Assembly: GCF_022179545.1 (NCBI RefSeq)
Contig: NZ_AP025518.1
Span: forward strand, 930,001-994,000
Direction of reading: 5' to 3'
Length of the DNA: 64,000 nucleotides
Origin: Mycolicibacterium fortuitum subsp. fortuitum
GTDB lineage: Bacteria > Actinomycetota > Actinomycetes > Mycobacteriales > Mycobacteriaceae
This document shows, piece after piece, positions 35,129 through 44,119 of this stretch. How positions within the stretch are numbered: position 1 is the first letter of the stretch; every line of letters starts with the position of its first letter. The position numbers and the translations under genes are program-made. The notes below the pieces were generated by a model. The model had not been told where the DNA came from and did no database searches. It was given only the letters and a program-made list of their open reading frames with translations.

Positions 35129-35755
35129 ATGACGGTCTCACCCATGTTTCCACTCGAAGTGGCGATGTTGCCCGGCCAGGAACTGCCGCTGCGGATCTTC
35201 GAACCACGGTACGTGGCGATGGTGGGCGACTGTATGGCCTCCTCCGAGCCGTCTTTCGGGGTGGTGCTGATCTCGGCCGGCCGCGAGGTGGGCGGCGGTG
35301 ACCGCCGGTGCGACGTCGGGGCGCTGGCCAGGATCGTGGACTGTCAGGAGTTCGGAGTCGGCAAGTACCGGTTGCTGTGCGTGATGGGCGAACGAATTCG
35401 GGTGCAGCGCTGGCTCGACGATGATCCGTATCCGCGCGCCGAGATCGAACTGTGGCCCGACGAGCCCGGACGCCCGGCCGACTCCGCCCGCATCGGCGAT
35501 GTCGAAGACCGGATGGTGGCGTTGCTCGACAAGATCGGTGAGGCTCGCGGTACGCCGATCCGCAGCCGCGAGATCGTGGAATCCGCCGGCGTCGACCCGC
35601 AGAACCGTCTGTACGCCTTGGCGTCTCGGCTGCCGATCGGACAGGCCGACCGCTACTCGCTGCTGGCCGCGCCGTCGGAAGCGGAGCGCGTCGAGGTGCT
35701 CAGCGAGGCCGTGGATTCCGTCACCGCAATGGTGGAATTCCAGCTCTCGGAGTAG
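35129..35755 (+). CDS. Lon N-terminal (LAN/PUA-like) substrate-binding domain protein
   Basis: 208 residues from the ATG at 35129. It consists only of the Lon N-domain: MFPLEVAMLPGQELPLRIFEPRYVAMV, SFGVVLISAGREVGGGD, VGALARIVD, YRLLCVMGERIRVQRWL, and a helical C-terminal part (RLYALASRLPIGQADRYSLLAAPSEAERVEVL). No ATPase or protease follows, so it is a stand-alone substrate- or protein-binding factor of unknown role. Corresponds to Rv0434 by content and position. Confidence 0.85.
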   Translation: MTVSPMFPLEVAMLPGQELPLRIFEPRYVAMVGDCMASSEPSFGVVLISAGREVGGGDRRCDVGALARIVDCQEFGVGKYRLLCVMGERIRVQRWLDDDPYPRAEIELWPDEPGRPADSARIGDVEDRMVALLDKIGEARGTPIRSREIVESAGVDPQNRLYALASRLPIGQADRYSLLAAPSEAERVEVLSEAVDSVTAMVEFQLSE

Positions 35756-35775
35756 CAGCCCGGAATACTCGGGGC

Positions 35776-36579
35776 ATGGCTTCCGTGCTGACAACCTCGG
35801 ACGGCACCGATCTCGCGCTGGAGACGACGGGAACCGGCCCGCCGGTGATCTTCGTGCACGGGTCCAACGGCGGTCTCGACTCCTGGGCCGATGTCGCTCA
35901 ACGCCTCAGCGGCTTCCAGATCGTGCGGTATGCGCGCCGGAACCACCCGCCGAGTGCAGTCGGCGCGTCCCCCAACAGTTTTGCCGTGGAGGCCACGGAT
36001 CTGGGGTGCGTGCTGAGGTCGGTGACGGACGCGTCAGGAACGGATGCGCACGTCGTCGGCGGTTCCTACGGGGCGACGGTCGCGCTTCACGCCGCGGTCG
36101 CAGATCCGGATCGCATTGCCTCGCTGGCGCTGTTCGAGCCGCCCTTGCTGTTGTCCGGTCGACACCTCTTGCCAGTACTGGACCGCTACCGGCGATTGTG
36201 CGCCGATGCCCGCTATGCGGACGCGGTGGAGCTTTTCGCCCGCGAGGTGGCCTGCGTTCCTTCTGAACTGGTGGCGGCGGCCTCGTTCGAGGTCGAAAGC
36301 GAAGAAATCGGCCGGGTCACCACGTTGTCTTCGGGCGCCGACCTCGAAGCGATGGCCCGTGACGGGCGTGACGTCGACCGGTGGGCGGCGATCGGCGTGC
36401 CGGTGTTGCTCATGCAGGGCGGATTGAGTTGGCCGCCTCTGCCTGACGGGATGGACCGCCTGGCGCAGGTGCTCCCGCATGCTCAGCGAGTCGTCTGGCC
36501 CGACCAATCCCACTTCGCCACCGCGATGGTGCCCGAACGTGTTGCCCAGGAGCTTCAGCGCTTCTTCGCCACCGTGTGA
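35776..36579 (+). CDS. Alpha/beta-fold hydrolase
   Basis: 267 residues. Oxyanion motif PPVIFVHGSNGG (about 23-34), nucleophile elbow VVGGSYGATVAL (Ser about 97), C-terminal His in WPDQSHFATAMVP. Typical of small esterases or hydrolases; substrate not predictable. An AATACT element six bases before the ATG suggests its own leaderless promoter. Converges with the methyltransferase gene across an 86-bp gap containing a palindromic element. Confidence 0.82.
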   Translation: MASVLTTSDGTDLALETTGTGPPVIFVHGSNGGLDSWADVAQRLSGFQIVRYARRNHPPSAVGASPNSFAVEATDLGCVLRSVTDASGTDAHVVGGSYGATVALHAAVADPDRIASLALFEPPLLLSGRHLLPVLDRYRRLCADARYADAVELFAREVACVPSELVAAASFEVESEEIGRVTTLSSGADLEAMARDGRDVDRWAAIGVPVLLMQGGLSWPPLPDGMDRLAQVLPHAQRVVWPDQSHFATAMVPERVAQELQRFFATV

Positions 36580-36584
36580 TGCGT

Positions 36585-36644
36585 CGCGTTCGTAACCGCA
36601 CGGCGGAGATTTCGCGATTGCACCGCCACCAGGTTACGAACGCG
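36585..36644. repeat. Palindromic intergenic element (13-bp perfect arms, nested stem)
   Basis: CGCGTTCGTAACC (36585-36597) and its exact reverse complement (36632-36644) flank 34 bp that contain a further GGCGG...CCGCC pairing. It fills most of the gap between two convergent genes. It may serve as a terminator for both, but the long arms with an internal imperfect hairpin also look like a small dispersed repeat or miniature mobile element. Confidence 0.6.
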
Positions 36645-36665
36645 GAGGCCGTACTCGAATCTCCC

Positions 36666-37589
36666 TCACTGCGAAAACTTGTCGGCCAGGACACCCTCGA
36701 CGAACTCGGTGGGCATGGTGCCCTCGGTGGTATCGGCAGGCAGGGCACGGTGATAGCGCGCCATCAGATCCTCGGCAGGCAGCGCCGACACATCCCAGCA
36801 ATGTTCACTGAGCCACTCGGGCACGTAGGGGCGGTCCTCGTTGAACCACAGCTGTGCGGGATCGGGCATGTCCTCGGCGCTCTCGCCCGCCTCGACGGCC
36901 TCGGCCCGCATCTGCTCGAGCCGCTCACGGCGGCGCGCCAGGTGGTCTTCGGAGAAGAAGTCGGCGCTGAAGGCCTCGACGCCGATCCGGCTGTCCCGCG
37001 CCGACATCGCGGTGATGCGCTCGAACAACCGATCCTGTGCGTCGGCCGGTAGATAGGGCAGCAGCCCCTCGACTGACCATGCCGTGGGCTCGGTGATGTC
37101 GAAGCCGGCGTCCTCCAGCGCTTTCGGCCAGTCCTGGCGCAGGTCGACGGCCACCGGGACGTACCGCGCCTTCGACGTCACCTGATGGGCCGCCAGCACT
37201 TCCTGCTTGAACTGCAACACCAGCGGCTGGTCTATCTCGAACACCACGGTGTCCTGGATCCACGGCAACCGCCAGGCGCGGGCGTCGAGGCCCGCCGCCA
37301 AGATCACCGCCTGGCGGATACCTGCTGCGCCCGCGGCGACGAAGAACTCGTCGAACCACTTGGTGCGCGAGGCGGCGTAATTGCCGATGGCCCGGATGCG
37401 TCGGGACATCACGCCGGTGGGTGGATGCCATCCCCGAGCGGTCGCGGCGTCGAGGAACATCTGGGCATACGGGTCGGTGAACAGCGGGCAATCACTGGCG
37501 GTTTCGTTGGCGCGTGCCATCGCCACGCCGAGGGCGGTGGCACCCACGCTCTCGGTGATATCCCAGCTGTCGTCGTCAGTTCTGGCCAT
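36666..37589 (-). CDS. SAM-dependent methyltransferase, TIGR00027/PPM1-like mycobacterial family
   Basis: 307 residues. Typical opening ITESVGATALGVAMARANET and DPYAQMFLDAA, then the SAM-binding motif QAVILAAGLDARAWRLPW (about 92-109), VFEIDQPLVLQFKQ, TAWSVEGLLPYLPADAQDRLFERITAMS. A large paralogous family in mycobacteria with no firmly known substrates; leucine-carboxyl-methyltransferase fold. The first 14 bp overlap the end of mrpG, so it could be transcribed with the Mrp operon, but a functional link is doubtful. Confidence 0.85.
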   Translation of the reverse strand: MARTDDDSWDITESVGATALGVAMARANETASDCPLFTDPYAQMFLDAATARGWHPPTGVMSRRIRAIGNYAASRTKWFDEFFVAAGAAGIRQAVILAAGLDARAWRLPWIQDTVVFEIDQPLVLQFKQEVLAAHQVTSKARYVPVAVDLRQDWPKALEDAGFDITEPTAWSVEGLLPYLPADAQDRLFERITAMSARDSRIGVEAFSADFFSEDHLARRRERLEQMRAEAVEAGESAEDMPDPAQLWFNEDRPYVPEWLSEHCWDVSALPAEDLMARYHRALPADTTEGTMPTEFVEGVLADKFSQ

Positions 37590-37929
37590 CGCCCCCAGTG
37601 TCCCCGAATTCCGCCATCTCGTCGCGGGTCAACAGGTCATCGCGGATGTTCTGCTCGTGATAGGCCAGCTGCCCGACCCGGTTGGCCACCACAGGTGCGG
37701 TGATCAAGGTGAACAAACCGGTGAGAATCACCATGCCGATGTCGGCGTGTCCGCGCAGCCGGATCGCCGCACCCGCCAAAACCAGCAGCAGTCCGAGCAC
37801 CTGTGGCTTGGTGGCAGCGTGCATGCGCGACAGCGTGTCGGGAAACCGGACCACGCCGATGGCCGCCGTCAGTGCCAGCGTTGACCCACTCAGAATCAGT
37901 ACGGCCGTGAGGATGTCGAGAATGTTCAT
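37576..37929 (-). CDS. mrpG: Na+/H+ antiporter subunit MrpG (MnhG)
   Basis: 117 residues with three membrane helices (ILTAVLILSGSTLALTAAIGVV, QVLGLLLVLAGAAIRL, IGMVILTGLFTLITAPVVANRV) and the MrpG signature RFPDTLSRMHAATKP. A polar tail of about 30 residues follows. Start overlaps the mrpF stop (ATGA). Last gene of the Mrp operon. Confidence 0.9.
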   Translation of the reverse strand: MNILDILTAVLILSGSTLALTAAIGVVRFPDTLSRMHAATKPQVLGLLLVLAGAAIRLRGHADIGMVILTGLFTLITAPVVANRVGQLAYHEQNIRDDLLTRDEMAEFGDTGGDGQN

Positions 37930-38225
37930 CGCTGCCCCCGACGTGGCCGGAGCCGTGGTCGTGGATCGTCGGTGTCGGGCACGCGGAAGCGGGCGACGCT
38001 GACCGAGCCGACGAAGCTGATCAACGCCAGCGCGGTCAGGCTGTAGGTGACCGTGGTGTCGAGGCTGAACGCCGCCCACGTGCCGATGCCGCACATCGTC
38101 ACCGCGATCAGGGTGTCCAGCGAGACCAGCCGGTCCAGGGTGCTCGGACCGGCCAGCACGCGGAACATGGTGATGGCCGCGGCCGCGGTCAGCATGGCCG
38201 CGGCGATGATCCAGACAACCGTCAT
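37926..38225 (-). CDS. mrpF: Na+/H+ antiporter subunit MrpF (MnhF)
   Basis: 99 residues, three membrane helices. MrpF hallmark LAGPSTLDRLVSLDTLIAVTMCGIG in the middle. The Arg/Pro-rich end (RFRVPDTDDPRPRLRPRRGQR) is cytoplasmic. Overlaps both neighbours by 4 bp, as is usual for this complex, whose subunits are needed in fixed ratio. Confidence 0.9.
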   Translation of the reverse strand: MTVVWIIAAAMLTAAAAITMFRVLAGPSTLDRLVSLDTLIAVTMCGIGTWAAFSLDTTVTYSLTALALISFVGSVSVARFRVPDTDDPRPRLRPRRGQR

Positions 38226-38764
38226 GCGCGCCCTGCCTCCCGGTCGGGGGACGGCTGCCAGTCGCTTTCCCGCTCGAACGCCGCCACCAGCAGCCGCTGG
38301 ACCTGCTCGACCTGACGGTAGAACCGCTGCACGGTGGCCTCCGAGCCGACATCGATGAGGTGGACATAGAGAATGCGGCGGGCCTGGTCGATCTCCAGCA
38401 CGATCGAGCCGGGGATCAGATTGAAGATGTTGACCGCGAGGGCCAGCACCAGATCGGACTTCAGCTCAGGCAGGTTGGCGCGCAGCACGGCGACCAGCGG
38501 CGGTGGGCCCGGCCGGATCGCCATCCAGGCCACCTGGAACGACGAGAGCACCAGGTAATAGCCCACCAGCGCAACGAGTTTGAGGAGGGACAGCGGATGT
38601 AGCTTGCCCTCGACGGGCACCGACGGCAGTGGCAGCAGCACCGTGATGACCGCCGCGACGATCAGCCCGCTCGCCACATTGGCCACCGAGACATGGCCCC
38701 ACAGCAGCACCCAGACCAACATCAGGAAGCACAGCAGCCAGATCCGAAGCGCGAGGTGTCTCAT
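38222..38764 (-). CDS. mrpE: Na+/H+ antiporter subunit MrpE (MnhE)
   Basis: 180 residues from the ATG at 38764, overlapping the mrpD stop. Two to three N-terminal helices (IWLLCFLMLVWVLLWGHVSVANVASGLIVAAVITVLLPLP), then the soluble MrpE domain with LSSFQVAWMAIRPGPPPLVAVL, NIFNLIPGSIVLEID and YVHLIDVG. Long overlapping open frames on this strand upstream of 38764 are shadows of mrpD. Contributes to the piston side of the antiporter. Confidence 0.9.
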   Translation of the reverse strand: MRHLALRIWLLCFLMLVWVLLWGHVSVANVASGLIVAAVITVLLPLPSVPVEGKLHPLSLLKLVALVGYYLVLSSFQVAWMAIRPGPPPLVAVLRANLPELKSDLVLALAVNIFNLIPGSIVLEIDQARRILYVHLIDVGSEATVQRFYRQVEQVQRLLVAAFERESDWQPSPDREAGRA

Positions 38765-40359
38765 CTTGACGTGCCTCCAAGAACCGCCGAGATGTACTGG
38801 CCGCGGTCGAGCACTTCGGTGGCCGAGCGTTCGGTGTAGGCGAAGATCGGGGTGGCAGCGACGGTCAAGGCCAACCCCACCGCGATCAGTGCCGCCGTCG
38901 GCACCAGCATGCCCGCGGGCATCCGGCCCACACTGTCGCGATCGGCGAACTCGACATCCTCGATGTCGTCGAGCAGCACCGCCGGCGCAGCCCCGGCCAG
39001 ATGCCCTTCTGGCGCGTCGGCCCTGGACCGCCAGAACGCCTTTGTCCACACCCGCGCCACCACGTAGAGGGTGAGCAGGCTGGTGACGACACCACCGGCA
39101 ACCAGGGTCCAGGCCAGCGCCGACCCGTTCGCGGCACCGGCCTCCATGAGCGCCACCTTGCCGATGAAGCCCGAGAACGGCGGGATACCACCCAGATTGA
39201 GGGCGGGGACGACGAACACGAAAGCCAGCAGCGGACTCGCCGCGGCCAGCCCGCCGAGCCGGTTCAACGTGGACGCCCCGGCCTGACGCTCGATCAGCCC
39301 GACCACCAGGAACAGTGTCGTCTGCACGACGATGTGGTGGGCGACGTAGTAGATCGCGCCGGACATACCCAGCTGGTTGCCCAGCGCGACGCCGAAGACC
39401 ATGTAGCCGATGTGACTGACCAACGTGAACGACAGCAACCGCTTGATGTCGCTCTGCGCGATGGCGCCCAGGATGCCGATGACCATCGTGAGCAGGCCTG
39501 CCACCAGCAGCACCGAATCCAGGCTGCCGCCGGGAAACAGCAGCGCATGGGCCCGGATGATCGCGTACACACCGACTTTCGTCAGCAACCCGGCGAACAC
39601 CGCGGTCACCGGCGCCGGTGCGGTCGGGTAGGAGTCGGGCAGCCACGTCGACAGCGGGAACACCGCGGCCTTGATGCCGAAGGCGACCAGCAGGACAGAG
39701 AACAGCGCGTTGCGGGTACCGGCGGGCACATCGTCGAGACGCAGCGCCAGCTCGGCCAGGTTCAGCGTGCCGGTGGCGGCGTACACCAGCGCGATGCCGA
39801 TCAGGAAGATCAGCGACGACACCATCGAAACCATCACATACGAGATGCCGGCCCGGACCCGTTCCTCACTGGCCCCGATGGTCAGCAGTACGAAGCTCGC
39901 GGACAACAGCACTTCGAAACCCACGAAAAGGTTGAACAGGTCACCGGCCAGGAACGCGGTACAGACACCGGCCGAGAGCACCAAATACGTGGGCATGAAG
40001 ATCGACACGGGCTGGCGTTCATCGCCGTCGCGGATACCCTGCCCGATGGCGTAGGCGACCACTGCCAGCAGGACGATGGACGACACCACGAGCATGAGGG
40101 CCGAGAGCCGGTCGACGACGAGCGTGATGCCGAGCGGGCCCATGCCGGGCACGGTCTGGCCCCACCCGCCGACGTGCAGCACCAGGGTTCCGTCGCGATC
40201 GGCCAGGTAGACCAGCGCCGCGCAGACCGCCACGACCGCCGCGAGTGCGACCTGGGTGATGATCCGCTGCAACTGCGGACGGCGTCCGGCGACGAGCGTG
40301 AGCGCGGCTGCCAGTGCCGGGATCAGCACCGGCAGCGGGATCAACGCCTGGGCCGTCAT
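38761..40359 (-). CDS. mrpD: Na+/H+ antiporter subunit MrpD (MnhD)
   Basis: 532 residues, about 14 membrane helices of the complex I NuoL/M/N type. Visible conserved parts: the second-helix Glu region in LFNLFVGFEVLLSASFVLL, the proton channel Lys in AFGIKAAVFPLSTWLPDSYPTAPAPVTAVFAGLLTKVGVYAI, and HIGYMVFG...YYVAHHIVVQTTLFL. It is one of the two large ion-conducting subunits. Overlaps mrpC and mrpE by 4 bp each. Confidence 0.93.
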   Translation of the reverse strand: MTAQALIPLPVLIPALAAALTLVAGRRPQLQRIITQVALAAVVAVCAALVYLADRDGTLVLHVGGWGQTVPGMGPLGITLVVDRLSALMLVVSSIVLLAVVAYAIGQGIRDGDERQPVSIFMPTYLVLSAGVCTAFLAGDLFNLFVGFEVLLSASFVLLTIGASEERVRAGISYVMVSMVSSLIFLIGIALVYAATGTLNLAELALRLDDVPAGTRNALFSVLLVAFGIKAAVFPLSTWLPDSYPTAPAPVTAVFAGLLTKVGVYAIIRAHALLFPGGSLDSVLLVAGLLTMVIGILGAIAQSDIKRLLSFTLVSHIGYMVFGVALGNQLGMSGAIYYVAHHIVVQTTLFLVVGLIERQAGASTLNRLGGLAAASPLLAFVFVVPALNLGGIPPFSGFIGKVALMEAGAANGSALAWTLVAGGVVTSLLTLYVVARVWTKAFWRSRADAPEGHLAGAAPAVLLDDIEDVEFADRDSVGRMPAGMLVPTAALIAVGLALTVAATPIFAYTERSATEVLDRGQYISAVLGGTSR

Positions 40360-40820
40360 TTGGATCCCTCGAATCCCGGCAGCGCGTCGAGTTCGTCGGG
40401 TGCATCGGTGTCGCGTGCGGTGTCGGGTTGGGGAATCTCCTCGTCCTCATCTTCTGAACCGGTCTGCTGCGAGACGCGGGTGTCCTCTGGGTCGTTGATG
40501 ACCTCTTCTTCGGTGGTCAAACGGTAGGATCGGTAGGCCAGCGCAAGGACGAAAGCCGCGATGCCCATGCTGATGACGATCGCCGTCAGGATCATGCCCT
40601 GTGCCAACGGGTCCGACGTGGTGGTGGCGCCGTTGCTGGTGCGCCCGCGGATCGGGGGATTGCCGCCCGCTCCACCGACGGTCAGGATCAGCAGGTTGAC
40701 GGCATTGCCGATCAGCAACAGTCCCAGCAGCATTCGGGTCAGGTTGCGCTCGAGCAGCAGGTACACCCCGGCACTGGTCAGTCCGCCGATGAGGATCAAC
40801 GGAATCAGGAAGGTTGTCAT
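40356..40820 (-). CDS. mrpC: Na+/H+ antiporter subunit MrpC (MnhC), with acidic C-terminal tail
   Basis: 154 residues. NuoK-like three helices (FLIPLILIGGLTSAGVYLLLE, LTRMLLGLLLIGNAVNLLILTVGG, GMILTAIVISMGIAAFVLALAY) with LAQGMILTAIVISMG as the signature. An unusually acidic tail of about 50 residues (EEEVINDPEDTRVSQQTGSEDEDEE) extends into the cytoplasm. Start at 40820 overlaps the mrpA stop. Confidence 0.9.
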   Translation of the reverse strand: MTTFLIPLILIGGLTSAGVYLLLERNLTRMLLGLLLIGNAVNLLILTVGGAGGNPPIRGRTSNGATTTSDPLAQGMILTAIVISMGIAAFVLALAYRSYRLTTEEEVINDPEDTRVSQQTGSEDEDEEIPQPDTARDTDAPDELDALPGFEGSK

Positions 40821-43702
40821 CGCGCCACCGCCGGTTTCGAGGTCGCGGGAGCTCCGGCCGTTTCCACGTCCACCCGTGCACCGAGGCTGCGCAGAACGTC
40901 GAGCACCAGGCCGACCACGATGAGATACACACCAAGGTCGAAGAACAGTGCGGTGACGAGCTTGACGTGGCCGAACACCGGAATGTCGAACTGCAGCACC
41001 GCAGAGGAAAGGGCAGGCGCACCCAACAGGATCGAGGTGACGGCTGTTCCGACGGAGAACCCGAGCCCGGTGCCCAAGATCTTGCCCGCATCCAGAGGCA
41101 GCGTCTCGCCGAGTTCGTAACGGCCACCGGCCAGATAGCGCAGTACCAGGGCCAGCCCGGCGGTGAGTCCACCGGCGAAACCGCCGCCGGGGGTGTTGTG
41201 CCCGGCGAAGAAGAAGTAGGCCGACAACACCATGATGAGCGGGAAGATCACTCTGGTGGCCACTTCCAGTACCAGCGACCGGTGCCGTGGGTCGCGCACT
41301 TCCGAGCCCCGCAGCCACGTGACGTCACCGATGGCCGGCGTATAGGCACCGACCGGCCCGATGTCGGGCTGCCCCGCGGCGGCACTGAGCCGCGGCGCCG
41401 CACCGAACCGACGGTGCCGGAACACCAGGGAGGCGACACCGGTCGCGGCCACCAGCAGCACCATGATCTCGCCCATGGTGTCCCAGGCTCGGATGTCGAC
41501 CAGCAGGACGTTGACGGTGTTGGCGCCCTGTCCTCGGTAGTAGGCGGCATCCGGCAACAACTCGGCGATACCGGCGCCGGTGCGTGCAGCCATCGCGTAG
41601 ACCGCCAATGATGTGACGGCCGCACCGACGGCCAGGGCCAGCAGGATCCGGGGAATGCGGTGGCTCTTGATGTTGGTGGCGTCAGCCTCGGCCGGCAAGG
41701 TCCGCAACACGAGCACGAAGATGACCAAAACCAGTGTCTCGACCAGGAATTGAGTCAGCGCCAGATCCGGTGCGCCGTTGAAGGCGAAGATCGCGCCGCA
41801 CCCGTAACCGGTCACGCCGACCAGCAGCACCGCGGCCAGGCGGTTGCGCATCATCGTGGCCCCGATCGCGGCGGCCAGCATCAGCAACCCGACCACCACG
41901 ACCAGAGGCGAGTCCCACAGCGCGAAAGCCGGCTGGTTGCGAGGGCCCAGGACCAGCGTTGCGACCGGCAACGCCACGAGCGTGCACAGGATCACCGACT
42001 GGGTGGCGGGCAGCGAACCGCGCTGGGTGGAGCCGGTCAGCCGCAGGGAAAGGACGTCCAGTCCGCGGATGGTGGCGTCATACATGCGGTCGGCGTTGCC
42101 GAGCGGCAGGTAGGCGAAGCGGGTGCGGGGCAGACGACGGCGGACCAGGAACGCCGCGATGCCGACCGCGAGCACCAGTGCCGACAGGTACAGCGGAAGG
42201 CCGAGGCCATGCCACAGGGCCAAGTGGTAGCCCGACCCGCCCGGCATGGTGTTGGCGTATTCGTCGAGCACCGCATCCATTCCGGCGGGCCACAATCCGA
42301 ACGCCAGGCCCGCGAGGGCCAGAATTGCCGGAGCGGTCAGGAAAGTGACTGAGGGACGGTGCATTTCGGCCACGCGGGGGCTGGGCTGATCCTCCCCTTT
42401 GCCGGCGAACGCACCCCAGAGGAATCGCAGACTGTAGATCGTGGTGAACACCGACCCGATGACGATGCACGCCAGCACGTACGGTGCGGCGGTGCCGAGC
42501 GCGGGGCTGTGCAACACCGTCTCCAGGTCGGCCTCCTTGGCGACGAAGCCGAAGAACGGGGGCAACGCCGCCATGCTTGCCGTGGCGCCGAGGGCGATGA
42601 GGAACAGTGGCCGGTGGTGACGGCCCAGGCCGGCCAGCCGGCGGATGTCGCGGGTGCCGGTCGCGTGGTCGATCACACCCACGACCATGAACAGTGCGGC
42701 CTTGAACATCGCGTGCGCGCACAACATCGCCAGCCCGGCGAGCATCATGTCGCTACCGCCGGCACCGACCATCACGGTGATCAGGCCCAGCTGGCTGACG
42801 GTGCCGAACGCCAGGATCAGTTTCAGGTCGTACTCACGAACCGCGCGCCAGCCTGCCAGCAGCATGGTCGCCAGGCCTAAACCCACGACCATCGGGCGCC
42901 AGAACGAGGTGTCGGCAAACCCGGGCGTCATCCTGGCCACCAGGTAGACACCGGCCTTCACCATGGCCGCGGCATGCAGGTAGGCGCTCACCGGGGTGGG
43001 AGCGGCCATGGCGCCGGGCAGCCAGAAGTGCAGGGGCACGATGGCCGATTTCGACAGGGCGCCGACGAGTATCAACGCCACGCCGACCGCGGCCGCCGTT
43101 CCCGTGGGCGGTGCGGCGATCAGCTCGGACAGCAGGTAGGTGTCTGCCATGTTGCCCAGCACGACGATGCCGACCAGCATGGCCAGCCCGCCGAACGTGG
43201 TCACCAACAGCGCCTGGGTGGCGGCCCGGCGACTGGTGGCCCGCTCGGCGTAGTGGCCCACCAGCAGGAACGACAACACCGTGGTGGTTTCCCAGAAGAT
43301 GTAGAGAATCAGCATGTTGTCGCTGATCACCAGGCCGAACATGGCGCCCGAGAACGCGACCAGCTCGGCCGCGAAGCTGGGCAGCCGTTTCTCGATCCGG
43401 TCGCCGTGGTGGTGGAAGTACTCGCCGCAGTAGAACAGCACGAGCGCCCCGATGGCGAGCACCAGGACGCTCATGATCGCCGCGAGGGAGTCGAAGCGCA
43501 GCGTGATGTCCATCGACAACTCGTGCACCCATGGGATGTTCACGGTGGGAACGTGATCGTCGGTGGGCCAGTTCAGCGCGACCCAGATCAAAGAACCCAG
43601 CGGAACCAGGGCCAGGGGATAGAACGCCATCCGCCCCCACTTGGCCACCAGAAGCGGCGCCAGCGCGGTTGCGACCGCGTGGGCGAGCAAAACGGCGAGC
43701 AT
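40817..43702 (-). CDS. mrpA: Fused Na+/H+ antiporter subunits MrpA-MrpB
   Basis: 961 residues. The NuoL-like MrpA core spans about 1-790, with proton-channel landmarks such as ILYIFWETTTVLSFLLVG, LSKSAIVPLHFWLPGAMAAPTPVSAYLHAAAMVKAGVYLVARM and MFKAALFMVVGVIDHATGTRD. The C-terminal about 140 residues are MrpB (VIFPLIMVLSAYFFFAGHNTPGGGFAGGLTAGLALVLRYLAGG ... ALFFDLGVYLIVVGLVLDVLRSLGA). The fusion removes the separate mrpB gene. The complex exports Na+ in exchange for H+ and supports pH and salt tolerance. First gene of the operon A/B-C-D-E-F-G. Confidence 0.93.
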   Translation of the reverse strand: MLAVLLAHAVATALAPLLVAKWGRMAFYPLALVPLGSLIWVALNWPTDDHVPTVNIPWVHELSMDITLRFDSLAAIMSVLVLAIGALVLFYCGEYFHHHGDRIEKRLPSFAAELVAFSGAMFGLVISDNMLILYIFWETTTVLSFLLVGHYAERATSRRAATQALLVTTFGGLAMLVGIVVLGNMADTYLLSELIAAPPTGTAAAVGVALILVGALSKSAIVPLHFWLPGAMAAPTPVSAYLHAAAMVKAGVYLVARMTPGFADTSFWRPMVVGLGLATMLLAGWRAVREYDLKLILAFGTVSQLGLITVMVGAGGSDMMLAGLAMLCAHAMFKAALFMVVGVIDHATGTRDIRRLAGLGRHHRPLFLIALGATASMAALPPFFGFVAKEADLETVLHSPALGTAAPYVLACIVIGSVFTTIYSLRFLWGAFAGKGEDQPSPRVAEMHRPSVTFLTAPAILALAGLAFGLWPAGMDAVLDEYANTMPGGSGYHLALWHGLGLPLYLSALVLAVGIAAFLVRRRLPRTRFAYLPLGNADRMYDATIRGLDVLSLRLTGSTQRGSLPATQSVILCTLVALPVATLVLGPRNQPAFALWDSPLVVVVGLLMLAAAIGATMMRNRLAAVLLVGVTGYGCGAIFAFNGAPDLALTQFLVETLVLVIFVLVLRTLPAEADATNIKSHRIPRILLALAVGAAVTSLAVYAMAARTGAGIAELLPDAAYYRGQGANTVNVLLVDIRAWDTMGEIMVLLVAATGVASLVFRHRRFGAAPRLSAAAGQPDIGPVGAYTPAIGDVTWLRGSEVRDPRHRSLVLEVATRVIFPLIMVLSAYFFFAGHNTPGGGFAGGLTAGLALVLRYLAGGRYELGETLPLDAGKILGTGLGFSVGTAVTSILLGAPALSSAVLQFDIPVFGHVKLVTALFFDLGVYLIVVGLVLDVLRSLGARVDVETAGAPATSKPAVAR

Positions 43703-43896
43703 GGCACTCCGATCGGGTTGGGGTCGGGGTGTCGGCCACCGATGCGCGCTTGCGCGAAAAGCATCGGCGTAACTGGCTAATGACTGGTGTCACCCCATTC
43801 TACGTGGGCCGTTGTGGCTACCGTCAGCGCCGGTGTTCTCGGGACGTGGCGGCCGCGGGACCCGCGACGGCCATGGCGAGCCGATAAAACACGGGT

Positions 43897-44060
43897 TCAG
43901 AAATGTGGCTTTGCAGGCCAGAGCGGTGCTGAGAGAGCGGTGACGACGATTCCGCAGCCTGCAAACGGCCAGAAGCTGATCGGGTGGCCGGCCCGTTCGA
44001 CGATGCCGATGGCCACCACGTTGCGCTCGCCGTGATGGCGGAGCCGTTGACGCTGACGCA
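43897..44060 (-). pseudogene. Decayed C-terminal fragment of an ArsB/DASS-type ion permease
   Basis: The minus strand reads NVVAIGIVERAGHPISFWPF followed by AGCGIVVTALSAPLW and a stop at 43897. This matches the usual ending of ArsB/NhaD/citrate-type permeases. Just upstream the conserved NGSAITASA segment is found in another frame; one missing base between ASA and NVV explains the break. The rest of the gene is absent. The 417-bp gap (43703-44119) otherwise holds only the upstream region of the Mrp operon; no promoter there is convincing. Confidence 0.55.
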
Positions 44061-44119
44061 GGCGCTCGGAAAGAAAGGCCCGGGTGGGCCAACCTCCGTG
44101 CCGATCGGCGTTGATGGGG

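Noticed and set aside
36580..36665. Palindromic arms considered as an attachment site or insertion-sequence end
   Set aside because: No integrase or transposase gene and no target-site duplication could be seen; kept only as a possible small repeat or terminator.
38764..39646. In-frame upstream extension of mrpE to 474 codons
   Set aside because: The extension is an Arg/Gly-rich shadow of mrpD; the ATG at 38764 overlaps the mrpD stop and opens the true MrpE sequence.
39001..40527. 508-codon plus-strand frame opposite mrpD
   Set aside because: Composition is dominated by Gln, Asp, Arg and His, with no domain; it is the antisense of a hydrophobic membrane protein.
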